A stretch of DNA of 64,000 nucleotides from Aquimarina sp. AU58 (GCF_900312745.1 NZ_OMPD01000014.1:1922001-1986000), one strand, 5' to 3'. Positions 17,089 to 25,257 are shown, counted from the first letter of the stretch. Translations and numbers: made by a program. The notes: generated from the letters alone by a model not told the origin.

Positions 17089-17163
17089 ATTAATAATTTT
17101 TTTATTGAAAGATTGATTACTAAGTGGCTTTTGGCTTTACATAAATCAAATGTTGGATAAAAC

Positions 17164-17188
17164 TATAGCATAATCCATGTTTAACACC
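17164..17188. repeat. Remnant of the shared upstream block
   Basis: 25 nt (TATAGCATAATCC through TTAACACC) are identical to 15106-15130. After this the homology with 15131-15230 is lost, then resumes as TTAAATTAGATTAAAGTTGG next to the following gene end. It marks the duplication unit that includes gene and leader. Confidence 0.55.
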
Positions 17189-17225
17189 AGCCGTAAATCA
17201 CTATTAAATTAGATTAAAGTTGGTT

Positions 17226-19085
17226 TCATTCACTTTTTTGTAATTCGTTAAGCTTATGTCTGGTACCGTTATTTTGAGGGTTTAATTCAAGTGATTTAGT
17301 ATAATTTAAAATTGCCAGATCAATTTCTCCAATTTTCACACAGGCTTCTGCATAACTTTCGTATACTTTGAAACTATCTGGGTAGAGCATCATATTCATT
17401 TTGAAAACATCTTGTGATAATTTCATTCTATCCTCACGTAAAAAACTATATCCCAGATCATTTAAATAGTCTTCGGTAGCTGTAGGGTAAATAGAGTCAT
17501 GTTCTTTTAAGGTTCTATATGCATTAAGTGCTTTGTCAAAGTCACCTTCAAGAAGGAATTCTACCGGTTCCTTTTTATCAGTATCCATCTTAACAAAAGT
17601 TGAAGCTATTGTTCCATCATTACTATTAATATAAAGTAAATTGAGCGTTTCATTTTCAGAATTTGGCTTGAATTGCATAAGACGACTAGAATTTCTTCTA
17701 ACAAAACTACTATCTGAGACTTTGACTAGTTCTTCTGCTTCTAAGTCAAGGATATTTTTATAGAGCAGTTGATTGTCCTTTTGAAAAACTTCTACAATCC
17801 TGCCATTGGCCAGATATCTACCAGTAATTTTATCAACTAAAGACTGTTCAATTTCTATTTTTTTATGTACCGGGAAATAATTATCCCATTCATAAGCAAG
17901 AGCAACAGAACGAAACACTTCAAAAACAAAAGATGGAAGAGGGGTATTGGTTAACACAACCACACCATAGCCTTTGTCTCTATGAGCCGTCATTCTACTA
18001 TAAAACCCTGTACTCCATCCGTGGTGTTCAAAGTAGACTTCATCTTTCTTATTATAAATTGAAAACCCTAGCCCATATTGTCCATAACGATTTTTTGAAG
18101 ATGGTGTAAGCATTAATTCCGTCATATCTTTCGATAATCCTTTGTTACTCTTATCTTTTAGGGTTTGTTGTATGTTGATTACAAATTTTGCAAGATCCTC
18201 TGCAGTTGCCCATAATCCGTTTGAAGCCAATTCTGGATAAATATGTCTTTTACCTTTTACCATAGAACCATCTCGTAAATAACCAGTTGCTGCTGTCTTT
18301 AATTGCTCTGTTGTAAGCGATTGATTAAACCTACTGTTGTTCATTTCTAGAGGTTGGAGCACTAATTCGTTCATTAGCTCTGGGAATTTTTTACCTTCAA
18401 TATCCATCATCATTTGTTGAATGATCGTATAGCCACCAGCTGAAATCCAAAGATTTTCATTAATTGCTTTATCTACGATGATTGGATTCGAATTGGCGGG
18501 AGAGGTTCCATTTAATATCTCTATAAGCGTGGGTACAGGTACATCTGTACTATATCCTTGAAAATCGTGCACATTTATTCCAGCAGAATGGCTCAAAAGG
18601 TTTTTTATAGTGACTTTTTTTTCTTTGGTAAATTCACTATCAGGCAATTTCCAGGATTTTAAATAACTGTTAATGTCTTCACTTAAAGTTACTTTATTTT
18701 GGTCTACAAGACGTAATGCACCATACGCAGTTAAAGACATACCAATTGTTGATACTTGGAAAAGTGTTTTATCAGTCACAGGAACTTTACTTTTGGTATC
18801 CATTACACCATATCCTTTTGCCCAGGCAACTTTACCATTATGTATTACTGCAATACTCACACCCGGAATGCCATAGTGTTTCATGCGTTCTTCTATAGAC
18901 CATGTTGAATCACCAGCTATGTGTACCCGAGTTGTGAGACCAGTTTCTACTTTTTTAATTAAATCAATGGTAGTATCAGTATTTGATTTTTCCGTACATG
19001 ATTGAAAAAGAATGATGAGTAGGAAGATTGTGACATTTTTTTTTATTACTAATACTTTTTTAAGAAATTCTTCTTTTGATTTCAT
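17226..19085 (-). CDS. Beta-lactamase-fold lipoprotein with TPR tail, predicted pseudoenzyme, copy 3
   Basis: A 619-residue paralogue, the most diverged of the three in the catalytic-fold part (~residues 130-400) while the C-terminal ~220 residues remain nearly identical. The N-terminus is about ten residues longer before the lipobox (LFQSC), and the true start may be further in. The nucleophile segment is FQVSTIGM: Thr for Ser, Met for Lys. The Tyr box is lost (ISAGGY), and HHG is kept. Being furthest upstream, it may head the gene row that ends at 11019 or 7888, although there are 130-210 bp gaps between copies. Confidence 0.8.
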   Translation of the reverse strand: MKSKEEFLKKVLVIKKNVTIFLLIILFQSCTEKSNTDTTIDLIKKVETGLTTRVHIAGDSTWSIEERMKHYGIPGVSIAVIHNGKVAWAKGYGVMDTKSKVPVTDKTLFQVSTIGMSLTAYGALRLVDQNKVTLSEDINSYLKSWKLPDSEFTKEKKVTIKNLLSHSAGINVHDFQGYSTDVPVPTLIEILNGTSPANSNPIIVDKAINENLWISAGGYTIIQQMMMDIEGKKFPELMNELVLQPLEMNNSRFNQSLTTEQLKTAATGYLRDGSMVKGKRHIYPELASNGLWATAEDLAKFVINIQQTLKDKSNKGLSKDMTELMLTPSSKNRYGQYGLGFSIYNKKDEVYFEHHGWSTGFYSRMTAHRDKGYGVVVLTNTPLPSFVFEVFRSVALAYEWDNYFPVHKKIEIEQSLVDKITGRYLANGRIVEVFQKDNQLLYKNILDLEAEELVKVSDSSFVRRNSSRLMQFKPNSENETLNLLYINSNDGTIASTFVKMDTDKKEPVEFLLEGDFDKALNAYRTLKEHDSIYPTATEDYLNDLGYSFLREDRMKLSQDVFKMNMMLYPDSFKVYESYAEACVKIGEIDLAILNYTKSLELNPQNNGTRHKLNELQKSE

Positions 19086-19116
19086 TTATGTTCAGTCGTT
19101 AAGGAGTTTGATGCTT

Positions 19117-19195
19117 CTATAGATATTCTTCGGATCTTAGGTGCTCAAAAATCTGAGTGCTCACCCGGTAGATCTTTGATAAGTAAAGCCAGATT
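19117..19195 (-). pseudogene. Relic 3' end of a PD40 propeller gene
   Basis: On the minus strand the frame ending at the stop 19117-19119 encodes YLSKIYRVSTQIFEHLRSEE, which lines up with the C-terminus of PD40 copy 1 (YVGKKHWVSTQVIENFRPKE). The nucleotide match with 9781-9830 is also obvious (CTCAA-AA-CTGAG-ACCC pattern). The fragment begins directly at the stop codon of the esterase gene. Only the last ~26 codons remain. Confidence 0.65.
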
Positions 19196-20326
19196 TCATT
19201 TCTCGACTCTTTTTAGCCACCTTTTAGCAAGTGAAAAATCAGGGTCAATTGTCAATGCTTTTTCGAACATGACCTTAGCACTTTCTAGCTGACCTTGATT
19301 TCTTCGTACAATACCCATTCCGACATATAATAGCTTACCTTCAGGATACACTTCTAAAGAATATTGATATATTTCTTCTGCGACAACTAAATTCTTACTT
19401 ATTATCATGTCAAAACCAAGGTCCATTAAGACCGATATAGGTGGCAGGATTTCATACCCGTATCGTTTTGATAACATATCGAAATGTTGTACTACTTTAT
19501 CCAGTGTGTCCAGGTTTTCGAGGGGATTAAAGTCTGAGTATAGCGCTAGAAGAAACATTGTGAAATCTACCGCAGGCACATGACCCTGGTTTACCAATTC
19601 ATCCACTTTATAGGTAAAACTTTCTGGTTTATGATCCTCTATAACACGAGTGAATTCAGAAACAATATCTGTTAACCCCTCATCATCGCTATAAATGATG
19701 TGTAGAGATCTGTTTTCCGCAAGCTTTTTTAACGGACCAGTTTTTATTTTTTGTTGAAGCATTGTTGGTATGTGCATAAGGGATGGACTGCTTGCGAAGT
19801 AGGCATTAAACAGATGGGGCTTATTGAGCAGCGTGTAAACAGTGAAAAAACCACTGTTAGAACCGCCAAAAAGGACTTTGAACGGAGCAGTCCGGTAGTT
19901 ATTATCAACGTGCGGTATCAGCTCTGTCTCAAAAAAGTTAATATAATTATCCGGAATTTTTGTGTCTTGATTTTTCCTTGTTGGCAACAAAATACTATTT
20001 CCTTCGGGTAAATCTATTCCAATAAGTATCATCTCAGGAATTTGTCCCTCGCCCATGTAGTCTAGTGTAGAAGCTAACATAGCGAACCGAGCTCGGTAAT
20101 CTGAACCCAACATATACAGCACGGGATAGGTTTTCCTGGAGCTATCGTAGTTCTCAGGTAAATGGATTGATAGTGGAATGGTTTTGTTTAACACTTTTGA
20201 CTGAAGTGAAGATATTTCGCCTAAGGTAACTACTGGTTTATCAGGATCGTTTTCTGCCTTTTCTTGAGCAAAGACAGTATTTAACGCTATAGTACATATT
20301 AATATTAATAATTTAGTAATTTTCAT
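19196..20326 (-). CDS. Secreted esterase (enterochelin-esterase-like) with TPR tail
   Basis: A protein of 376 residues with a signal peptide ending NTVFAQ. Residues ~30-270 resemble the putative-esterase family (Fes/IroE/S-formylglutathione hydrolase-like alpha/beta hydrolases): YPVLYMLGSD for the oxyanion region, GGSNSGF around residue 153 for the nucleophile Ser, and NQGHVP for a catalytic His. The last ~70 residues form a TPR-like pair. The signal peptide and the next residues (FAQEKAENDP) resemble PD40 copy 2 (FAQENMENDP), and a PD40 3' relic follows the stop, so the esterase body appears to sit inside a former PD40 gene. It is divergent from the LytS/LytTR pair. Confidence 0.8.
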   Translation of the reverse strand: MKITKLLILICTIALNTVFAQEKAENDPDKPVVTLGEISSLQSKVLNKTIPLSIHLPENYDSSRKTYPVLYMLGSDYRARFAMLASTLDYMGEGQIPEMILIGIDLPEGNSILLPTRKNQDTKIPDNYINFFETELIPHVDNNYRTAPFKVLFGGSNSGFFTVYTLLNKPHLFNAYFASSPSLMHIPTMLQQKIKTGPLKKLAENRSLHIIYSDDEGLTDIVSEFTRVIEDHKPESFTYKVDELVNQGHVPAVDFTMFLLALYSDFNPLENLDTLDKVVQHFDMLSKRYGYEILPPISVLMDLGFDMIISKNLVVAEEIYQYSLEVYPEGKLLYVGMGIVRRNQGQLESAKVMFEKALTIDPDFSLAKRWLKRVEK

Positions 20327-20370
20327 ATTTGCTTTATTTTTATTACTTGCTATACTAAATTATCGTATAA

Positions 20371-20494
20371 CTTATGTTTAACAACATAAATATGATAAAC
20401 GCAAAAGTTAAATGACAAAATCATTTCATCATTGATATATAGCTTTTGTAAGAAATTATAGTAACTGCTAGGTATAGATAGTATCTTTATACCC
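20371..20494. promoter_or_regulatory. Shared regulatory block between esterase and LytS/LytTR genes
   Basis: This intergenic block contains a dyad AAATGA-N5-TCATTT (20410-20426) and a possible plus-strand promoter TTTTG-N20-TAGGTATAG. A homologous block lies at 15106-15240 upstream of a pseudoenzyme gene, where TTTTG and TAGGTGTAG are also kept at 21 nt. Its position at a divergent response-regulator locus makes it the best candidate binding region for the LytTR protein encoded at 21514. Binding is inference. Confidence 0.5.
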
Positions 20495-20511
20495 ATTTAA
20501 GAAAAACATAT

Positions 20512-21510
20512 ATGTTTAATAGATCCATAAAGAATACCATACTCATTAATATAGGAGCTTTCTTGCTGGTTTTTATGCTTGAAACATTGAGTAATTTGTT
20601 TTTTAAGGATAATTTTGAGACTAGTTATTTATTTTACACACATGGACTTAATTATACTTTTATGATTATGGGTTTCATTTGGGTAAATCATTTTATTCTT
20701 ATTCCTTTTTTCCTAGATAAGAAAAGATATTTTATATATGGAATACTACTAATAGGGAGTTTACTTATTTTTTCCTACTTAAGAACAAATAGTTGGTCTG
20801 GCACTTCTAAAATATTCTTCTTTCTTCTTTATACAACAGGAGCTGGTATGGCTGTTTTTTTCTTAAGAAGAAACACGATCATCCAAAAAGAAAATGAGGA
20901 GAAAGAAAAATTGCAAAAAGAAATGGAGCTTACCTATTTAAAAGAGCAGGTAAATCCTCATTTTTTGTTTAACTCCCTAAATAGTATTTATTCACTAGCT
21001 AGACAGCAATCGCCTGAAACTCCTGATGTTGTAATGCAGCTTTCAGAATTAATGAGGTATCAATTAGAAAGTTCTAAAAAAAACACCGTTTTATTAAAAG
21101 AAGAGTTGGAGTTTATAGAAAATTATTTGTTACTTGAAGAAAAAAGACTAAGTAAACGTTGTACTATTGAATTTTTAATTAGCGGAAATTTATTAGAGTT
21201 AAGGATTGCTCCAATGCTACTCATCCCATTTGTTGAAAATGCGGTGAAACATGGCGCACAAAGTACGAATGAACAGAGTACAATTGATGTTTCTGTCTCT
21301 ATAAAAAACACCACCCTCTATTTTTGTGTAGTTAATTCAAAGCCTCGTATGGTTCCTGCATCCAAAAGAGAAGGAATGGGTCTTGAAAATGTGAGAAGAC
21401 GTTTAAATCTATTATATCCTAATTCTCATGCATTAGAAATTAATGATATGGAAAAACTATATCGTGTAAATTTATCTATTGATTTAACAGCTTCAATAGT
21501 AAAAAAATAG
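20512..21510 (+). CDS. LytS/YehU-family sensor histidine kinase
   Basis: A membrane kinase of 332 residues. Four hydrophobic segments occupy roughly residues 8-120, with no extracytoplasmic sensor domain of note. A short coiled coil rich in Glu/Lys follows, then EQVNPHFLFNSLNSIYSLAR (His_kinase domain with the phosphoacceptor His), and a HATPase region with FVENAVKHG (N box) and GMGLENVRRRL (G box). It phosphorylates the LytTR regulator encoded 3 nt downstream. The membrane part may sense envelope state, fitting the neighbouring beta-lactamase-fold genes. Confidence 0.88.
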   Translation: MFNRSIKNTILINIGAFLLVFMLETLSNLFFKDNFETSYLFYTHGLNYTFMIMGFIWVNHFILIPFFLDKKRYFIYGILLIGSLLIFSYLRTNSWSGTSKIFFFLLYTTGAGMAVFFLRRNTIIQKENEEKEKLQKEMELTYLKEQVNPHFLFNSLNSIYSLARQQSPETPDVVMQLSELMRYQLESSKKNTVLLKEELEFIENYLLLEEKRLSKRCTIEFLISGNLLELRIAPMLLIPFVENAVKHGAQSTNEQSTIDVSVSIKNTTLYFCVVNSKPRMVPASKREGMGLENVRRRLNLLYPNSHALEINDMEKLYRVNLSIDLTASIVKK

Positions 21511-21513
21511 TTA

Positions 21514-22209
21514 ATGATTAAAATTGGTATCATAGATGATGAAATACTTGCACGTAAAGTGTTAGAAGATTATTGTGCTAAAATTGATAATTTTGAATTA
21601 GTATTAAGTACAGGAAATCCACTTGAATTTGTCAATTTCACTCAGCAAAATGAAGTTGATCTCATTTTTCTTGATATAGAAATGCCAGAACTTAATGGCA
21701 TGGAAATTTTGCGTTCTATGATAAACCCACCAAAAGTTATTTTAACTACTGCTTATTCTGAGTATGCGTTAGAAAGTTATAATTATGGTGTTGTTGATTA
21801 CTTATTGAAACCTGTAAAAATTGAACGCTTTTTGAAAGCAATAAACAAAGTTTCAGCTTCAAAAATAATACAACCTAAAAAAAATAGTGGAAGTGAAGAA
21901 CTTCAAATAAAACATGATGGAATGCCTGTTAATATTTCATTTAAATCAATTCTGTACATTCAAAGTTTTGGAAATTATTTGAAAATCTTTACAGATTCAA
22001 GAATGTACCTGATCTCTGAAACACTTACTAATATCACTACCTTATTATCTGAGAATTTCCAACGCACACATAAATCATATATTTCTAATTTGGATAGAGT
22101 TACAAAGGCAACCAGAACATATTTATTAATTGAAAATAATAAAGTCCCTGTGAGTGCTACGTATAAGGTTATTGTTTTTGAAAAATTGAAAATTTCATCA
22201 AAATTATAA
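21514..22209 (+). CDS. LytTR-family response regulator
   Basis: A protein of 231 residues. The N-terminal receiver domain has IIDDE, the phosphoacceptor Asp54 in IFLDIEMPELNG, TTAYSEYALESY, and the conserved Lys in YLLKPV. Residues ~125-230 form a LytTR DNA-binding domain (ILYIQSFGNYLKIF, FQRTHKSYISNLDRV, VPVSATYK). It is separated from the kinase by 3 nt, so translation is coupled. LytTR proteins bind direct repeats about 21 nt apart upstream of targets. The duplicated intergenic block (20371, 15106) suggests that the divergent esterase and the paralogue row are targets. Confidence 0.88.
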   Translation: MIKIGIIDDEILARKVLEDYCAKIDNFELVLSTGNPLEFVNFTQQNEVDLIFLDIEMPELNGMEILRSMINPPKVILTTAYSEYALESYNYGVVDYLLKPVKIERFLKAINKVSASKIIQPKKNSGSEELQIKHDGMPVNISFKSILYIQSFGNYLKIFTDSRMYLISETLTNITTLLSENFQRTHKSYISNLDRVTKATRTYLLIENNKVPVSATYKVIVFEKLKISSKL

Positions 22210-22283
22210 TATAGTTTATTCTAGTTCTAAGGTATAATTCTTAGTCATCGGGTTGTAATAGGATTGCGTTGTTATACATGGAT

Positions 22284-22306
22284 AGCACGGATTTGCAATC
22301 CGTGCT
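22284..22306. repeat. REP-like hairpin
   Basis: AGCACGGATT-TGC-AATCCGTGCT is a perfect 10-bp stem with a 3-nt loop. The flanking AAAATAAATGTAAAACAACA recurs beyond the copy at 24554. Hairpins of this sequence type accompany REP-associated tyrosine transposases in Bacteroidota. It may also serve as a terminator between the LytTR gene and the convergent gene at 22341. Confidence 0.6.
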
Positions 22307-22340
22307 TTTAAAATTCAAAATAAATGTAAAACAACAATCA

Positions 22341-22835
22341 CTAAATATGCTGTTGTAGATTTATGTATGCTAAATATGAATGGTACGTATGAATTGAAGC
22401 AAAAAGTATAGATGCTAAAATATAAATCAAACTTATCTTTGGAATAGGAATAATTGATTGTGTACCAATCATTGCAATTCCAATAAAAATAAAGATGGTT
22501 GTATATGCAGGAGCCATAAATCCTATTAAACTTCTACTCCATAAACTGTCACTAAAGTAAATCTGTAAAATCCAAGATAAAAAATAAATTAGAAGAGCAC
22601 CTAAGTAAACTACTAATCCTGTTTTTTGAGTTTTAGTTTGAAAAGAAAGTACCATTAATAGTGGGAGAAGGAAGATAATTATTCTTAGAATATTTTCAGT
22701 TATATTTAGCCAAAATGGAATATCATCCCAAATATCTTTAGATGTATAGCCTTTAGGTAGATATTTATAAAGAGCTATATTCCATATAAATAAGGGCAAT
22801 ACAAGTAAAAAGCAATTAAGTAAGTACTTTGACAT
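22341..22835 (-). CDS. Integral membrane protein of unknown function
   Basis: A protein of 164 residues with five evident hydrophobic segments (about 4-20, 40-65, 73-92, 103-125, 132-155) and short loops. The first segment is followed by a hydrophilic loop (YLPKGYTSKDIWDDIP) that is probably periplasmic. There is no catalytic motif. It is not close enough to MogA to be in the same operon (95 bp with a hairpin between). Confidence 0.6.
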   Translation of the reverse strand: MSKYLLNCFLLVLPLFIWNIALYKYLPKGYTSKDIWDDIPFWLNITENILRIIIFLLPLLMVLSFQTKTQKTGLVVYLGALLIYFLSWILQIYFSDSLWSRSLIGFMAPAYTTIFIFIGIAMIGTQSIIPIPKISLIYILASILFASIHTYHSYLAYINLQQHI

Positions 22836-22903
22836 TTTTTTTAGGTTTAACTTCAGTTTATTTTGTCAACTTTTGAATCACTTTAAAAATAACCTTTCCT
22901 TAA

Positions 22904-22932
22904 AACACTAAAAAGGCATTGCGTTTAGTGTT
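22904..22932 (-). terminator. Hairpin at the 3' end of the MogA gene
   Basis: AACACTAAA (22904-22912) and TTTAGTGTT (22924-22932) form a perfect 9-bp stem with an 11-nt loop, overlapping the stop codon of the MogA gene and followed by TT on the minus strand. A terminator is the simple reading; the adjacent GTGTTAGC also recalls the cassette-element ends further left. Confidence 0.45.
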
Positions 22933-23479
22933 AGCTGTTGGTTTTTATCTTATTCTTTGGTCTAAATGGCTTTATAATATCTTCATTACATTCTAAAAAT
23001 GGTCCATCCATTAAATCTATACAATATGGAATAGCTGGAAAAACGGCACTCAAACACTCTCTTATTGATTTTGGTTTTCCAGGAAGATTAATTATTAAAC
23101 TTGATTTTCTTAGGCCGGCAGTTTGTCTTGAGAGGATAGCAGTAGGTACATATTTTAATGATTCTGATCTCATAAGCTCTCCAAATCCAGGCATCATACG
23201 ATCACATACGGCTTCAGTAGCTTCTGGTGTGACATCTCTTTTAGAAGGACCTGTACCTCCTGTCGTAATTACTAAACAGCAATTTTGATTATCAACCATA
23301 TCAATGATTGTTTTTTCTATCAAATCTTGTTCATCCGGAATAATTTCGTGCAAATCTGTCCATTCAGAACTCAAATATTCATTTAGAGTATCTATAATTG
23401 CTTTTCCACTCTCATCTTCATAAACCCCAGCACTAGCTCTATCGCTAACTGTTATAATTCCTATTTTGGTTTTCAACAT
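22931..23479 (-). CDS. Molybdopterin adenylyltransferase-like protein (MogA/MoaB family)
   Basis: This enzyme family activates molybdopterin by adenylylation, or binds it, in molybdenum cofactor synthesis in the cytosol. The sequence shows IGIITVSDRAS at the start, the TTGGTG loop, DVTPEAT, and INLPGKPKS near the end, all family hallmarks. I chose the ATG at 23479 because it opens directly onto the conserved first strand (182 residues, the usual size). An in-frame ATG at 23590 would add 37 residues and overlap the upstream gene by 47 nt. No other molybdenum gene is visible nearby except the CobW-type GTPase upstream. Confidence 0.85.
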   Translation of the reverse strand: MLKTKIGIITVSDRASAGVYEDESGKAIIDTLNEYLSSEWTDLHEIIPDEQDLIEKTIIDMVDNQNCCLVITTGGTGPSKRDVTPEATEAVCDRMMPGFGELMRSESLKYVPTAILSRQTAGLRKSSLIINLPGKPKSIRECLSAVFPAIPYCIDLMDGPFLECNEDIIKPFRPKNKIKTNS

Positions 23480-23543
23480 ATCTTTACTATAAGCTTCTTT
23501 GTTTATAATTATTGGTAAAGCTAACGACTTGTATAAACCTTTT

Positions 23544-24491
23544 TTAATAGGGTTTATATTTTGTTGTAGCGTGTTTAAATTCATTTTCATTTTGTTGTAA
23601 TAGGCTCATTTTGATTGCTTTTTCAAGCAGTTTAGGTTCACTCCTGGGGCCTATAGTTAGAAGTTTTGATCCTGTTATTGGTACTCCATTAAACGGTCTA
23701 ACATGTACCTCACCATTTGGAGTTCGTTCAAAATAAGTATACCCTTCTTCATTTCCAATTTGAGTACAGCCTTTCACACGTAGGACACTCTTTGGAAGTG
23801 CATTACAAATATCATAAATGCAATTTGAATTCGGTAAACTGGGCAGATCAGTAGAGCAGGAAGACCAATGCGTTTTAAGATGTTCAAACTTTTGAGCATT
23901 GTTTTTAGATGGGGAGAGTTTAGGAATAAGTGAAACATCAATCTTATCCATGTTTATGATTTCTGCTAATGGGTTGAGTTTATGTAATTCTTTAACTACA
24001 AAGGTTAACCTGTCTAATGGTATATTTTCAATATGCGTTAATACAATCAAAGAAGATACCTGAATCTGATTTGCTTCAAGTTCATTATGTTCTCCTCTTT
24101 TTTGCCAATTTTTAACATCAACAACCGATATTTGAACAGGTGGTAGAAACCGATCGTTGAGACCAACTCCAAGAAAGCTCATGAGTGAACAGGCATCAGA
24201 AGTACCGTTAGCTTCAATAAGCGTAATTCCATTAGTTCGCTTAGGAATTCTATTGACAAAATCTCTAAGTTCATTTATACCACTACAACAAATACAACTG
24301 CCACTAAGTGCCTTGACTTGTTTGGGCTCTATTTGCTCGATAAATTGTTGGGCATCAAGATTTGCATTTTCATAATCATTAAGAATAATAAAAGGCTTCC
24401 AACCTTTGTCAATATAACCGATCATCAAGTGTTTTAATAATGTGGTTTTTCCTGCTCCCAAAAAACCAACAACTGTAATAATAGCTTCCAT
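23544..24491 (-). CDS. G3E-family GTPase (CobW/COG0523 metallochaperone)
   Basis: A cytosolic protein of 315 residues. Walker A GFLGAGKT is at residues 9-16, the metal-binding CxCC motif is Cys66-x-Cys68-Cys69, IEANG marks the Walker B/switch region and VLTHIENI the base-recognition region (a variant of NKxD). The C-terminal third has the CobW C-terminal form (LRVKGCTQIG...GEVHVRPF). These GTPases load metals into enzymes or support cobalamin and zinc homeostasis. Its pairing with a MogA gene suggests service to a molybdenum enzyme, which is inference. There is no His-rich stretch of the kind common in zinc-linked members. Confidence 0.85.
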   Translation of the reverse strand: MEAIITVVGFLGAGKTTLLKHLMIGYIDKGWKPFIILNDYENANLDAQQFIEQIEPKQVKALSGSCICCSGINELRDFVNRIPKRTNGITLIEANGTSDACSLMSFLGVGLNDRFLPPVQISVVDVKNWQKRGEHNELEANQIQVSSLIVLTHIENIPLDRLTFVVKELHKLNPLAEIINMDKIDVSLIPKLSPSKNNAQKFEHLKTHWSSCSTDLPSLPNSNCIYDICNALPKSVLRVKGCTQIGNEEGYTYFERTPNGEVHVRPFNGVPITGSKLLTIGPRSEPKLLEKAIKMSLLQQNENEFKHATTKYKPY

Positions 24492-24553
24492 GTCTTTTCA
24501 GTACGTGTTTTTATTATTTTTTGTGTACACTATACAACTATTTCTATTCCGAT

Positions 24554-24576
24554 AGCACAGATTTGCAATCTATGCG
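24554..24576. repeat. REP-like hairpin, decayed copy
   Basis: AGCACAGATT-TGC-AATCTATGCG is a mutated copy of the hairpin at 22284; homology continues for about 40 nt into an A-rich stretch. With 24767-24792 it forms an inverted pair bracketing about 190 bp. Together with the terminator at 24722 this accounts for most of the 310 bp between 24491 and 24802; the remainder shows nothing. Confidence 0.5.
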
Positions 24577-24721
24577 ATTAAAACTTTAAAATAAATTTAA
24601 AACAACAATTTCTAATTCATGATCTAAATCTGAATAATTTCTAGCAGAACTAAAAATATAATCCTTTGGATTTAAAACAATCGTATCTATAACTCGATTG
24701 TTGTGAATGTACTACAACAAA

Positions 24722-24749
24722 AAAACAGCCTCATATAAGTGACTGTTTT
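24722..24749 (-). terminator. Rho-independent terminator
   Basis: AAAACAG and CTGTTTT pair around a 14-nt loop, with the minus-strand T run (TTTTTTT) following. It lies about 55 nt beyond the stop of the secreted-protein gene at 24802. Confidence 0.5.
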
Positions 24750-24766
24750 GATATTTTGGTATGTTT

Positions 24767-24792
24767 CACGGATTTGCAATCCGTGCTATCGG
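24767..24792. repeat. REP-like hairpin, inverted copy
   Basis: CACGGATT-TGC-AATCCGTG is followed by CTATCGG. Its reverse complement reads CCGATAGCACGGATT, matching the TTCCGATAGCAC context of the copy at 24554, so the two face each other. Confidence 0.55.
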
Positions 24793-24801
24793 ATTAATAA
24801 A

Positions 24802-25257
24802 TTAGTTTAATGATGAAACACTAAATCTCCCCTCAGATATAGAAAATGCTACACTATTTAAAGTTCCAGTGAATGAAAACGTACCTACAATTTTGTTTTC
24901 CGTTACATTCGAAAGAGTTATTGTTCCAGATTCATTTTCTGAAGTAAAACTATTAATATTATCTATTAAATTTACAGTATAATTATCAGCTTCTCCACTA
25001 ATAACTGTGTAAGTACCTGCTGTTAATTCAACTGGAAGCCATAATCTAATTGAATTATTTATGTTCTTTATCTCAATTAGTGTAATTGAGTTGTTAAAAA
25101 ATAAAGATATATTTGAATCCTCTATTAAAGTGCTATTTAATTTATAGTCAACATAGCTACTTGTATTTTCAATAGGTTCATCATTGTTAGAACTATAAGA
25201 TTGTAGTGTTATACTCATAACGATTATTGTTATTAATATTGTTTTTACTTTTTTCAT
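24802..25257 (-). CDS. Small secreted protein of unknown function
   Basis: I chose the ATG at 25257 because it opens directly onto a signal peptide (MKKVKTILITIIVMSITLQ); an ATG at 25290 would add 11 residues in front of it. The product is 151 residues. The mature part is rich in Thr, Ser and Asn and ends in alternating strands, with GTITLSNVTENKIVGTFSFTG and SISEGRFSV, a pattern common in small Bacteroidota proteins annotated as DUF6252-like. There are no cysteines after the signal. A 21-bp-phased repeat array lies upstream. Confidence 0.7.
   Translation of the reverse strand: MKKVKTILITIIVMSITLQSYSSNNDEPIENTSSYVDYKLNSTLIEDSNISLFFNNSITLIEIKNINNSIRLWLPVELTAGTYTVISGEADNYTVNLIDNINSFTSENESGTITLSNVTENKIVGTFSFTGTLNSVAFSISEGRFSVSSLN

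Noticed and set aside
23480..23590. Long N-terminal version of the MogA-like protein
   Set aside because: It would overlap the CobW-type gene by 47 nt and add 37 residues not typical of the family; kept only as an alternative.
22284..24792. CRISPR array
   Set aside because: The three hairpins are not regularly spaced, differ in orientation and have no spacer-like intervals or cas genes.
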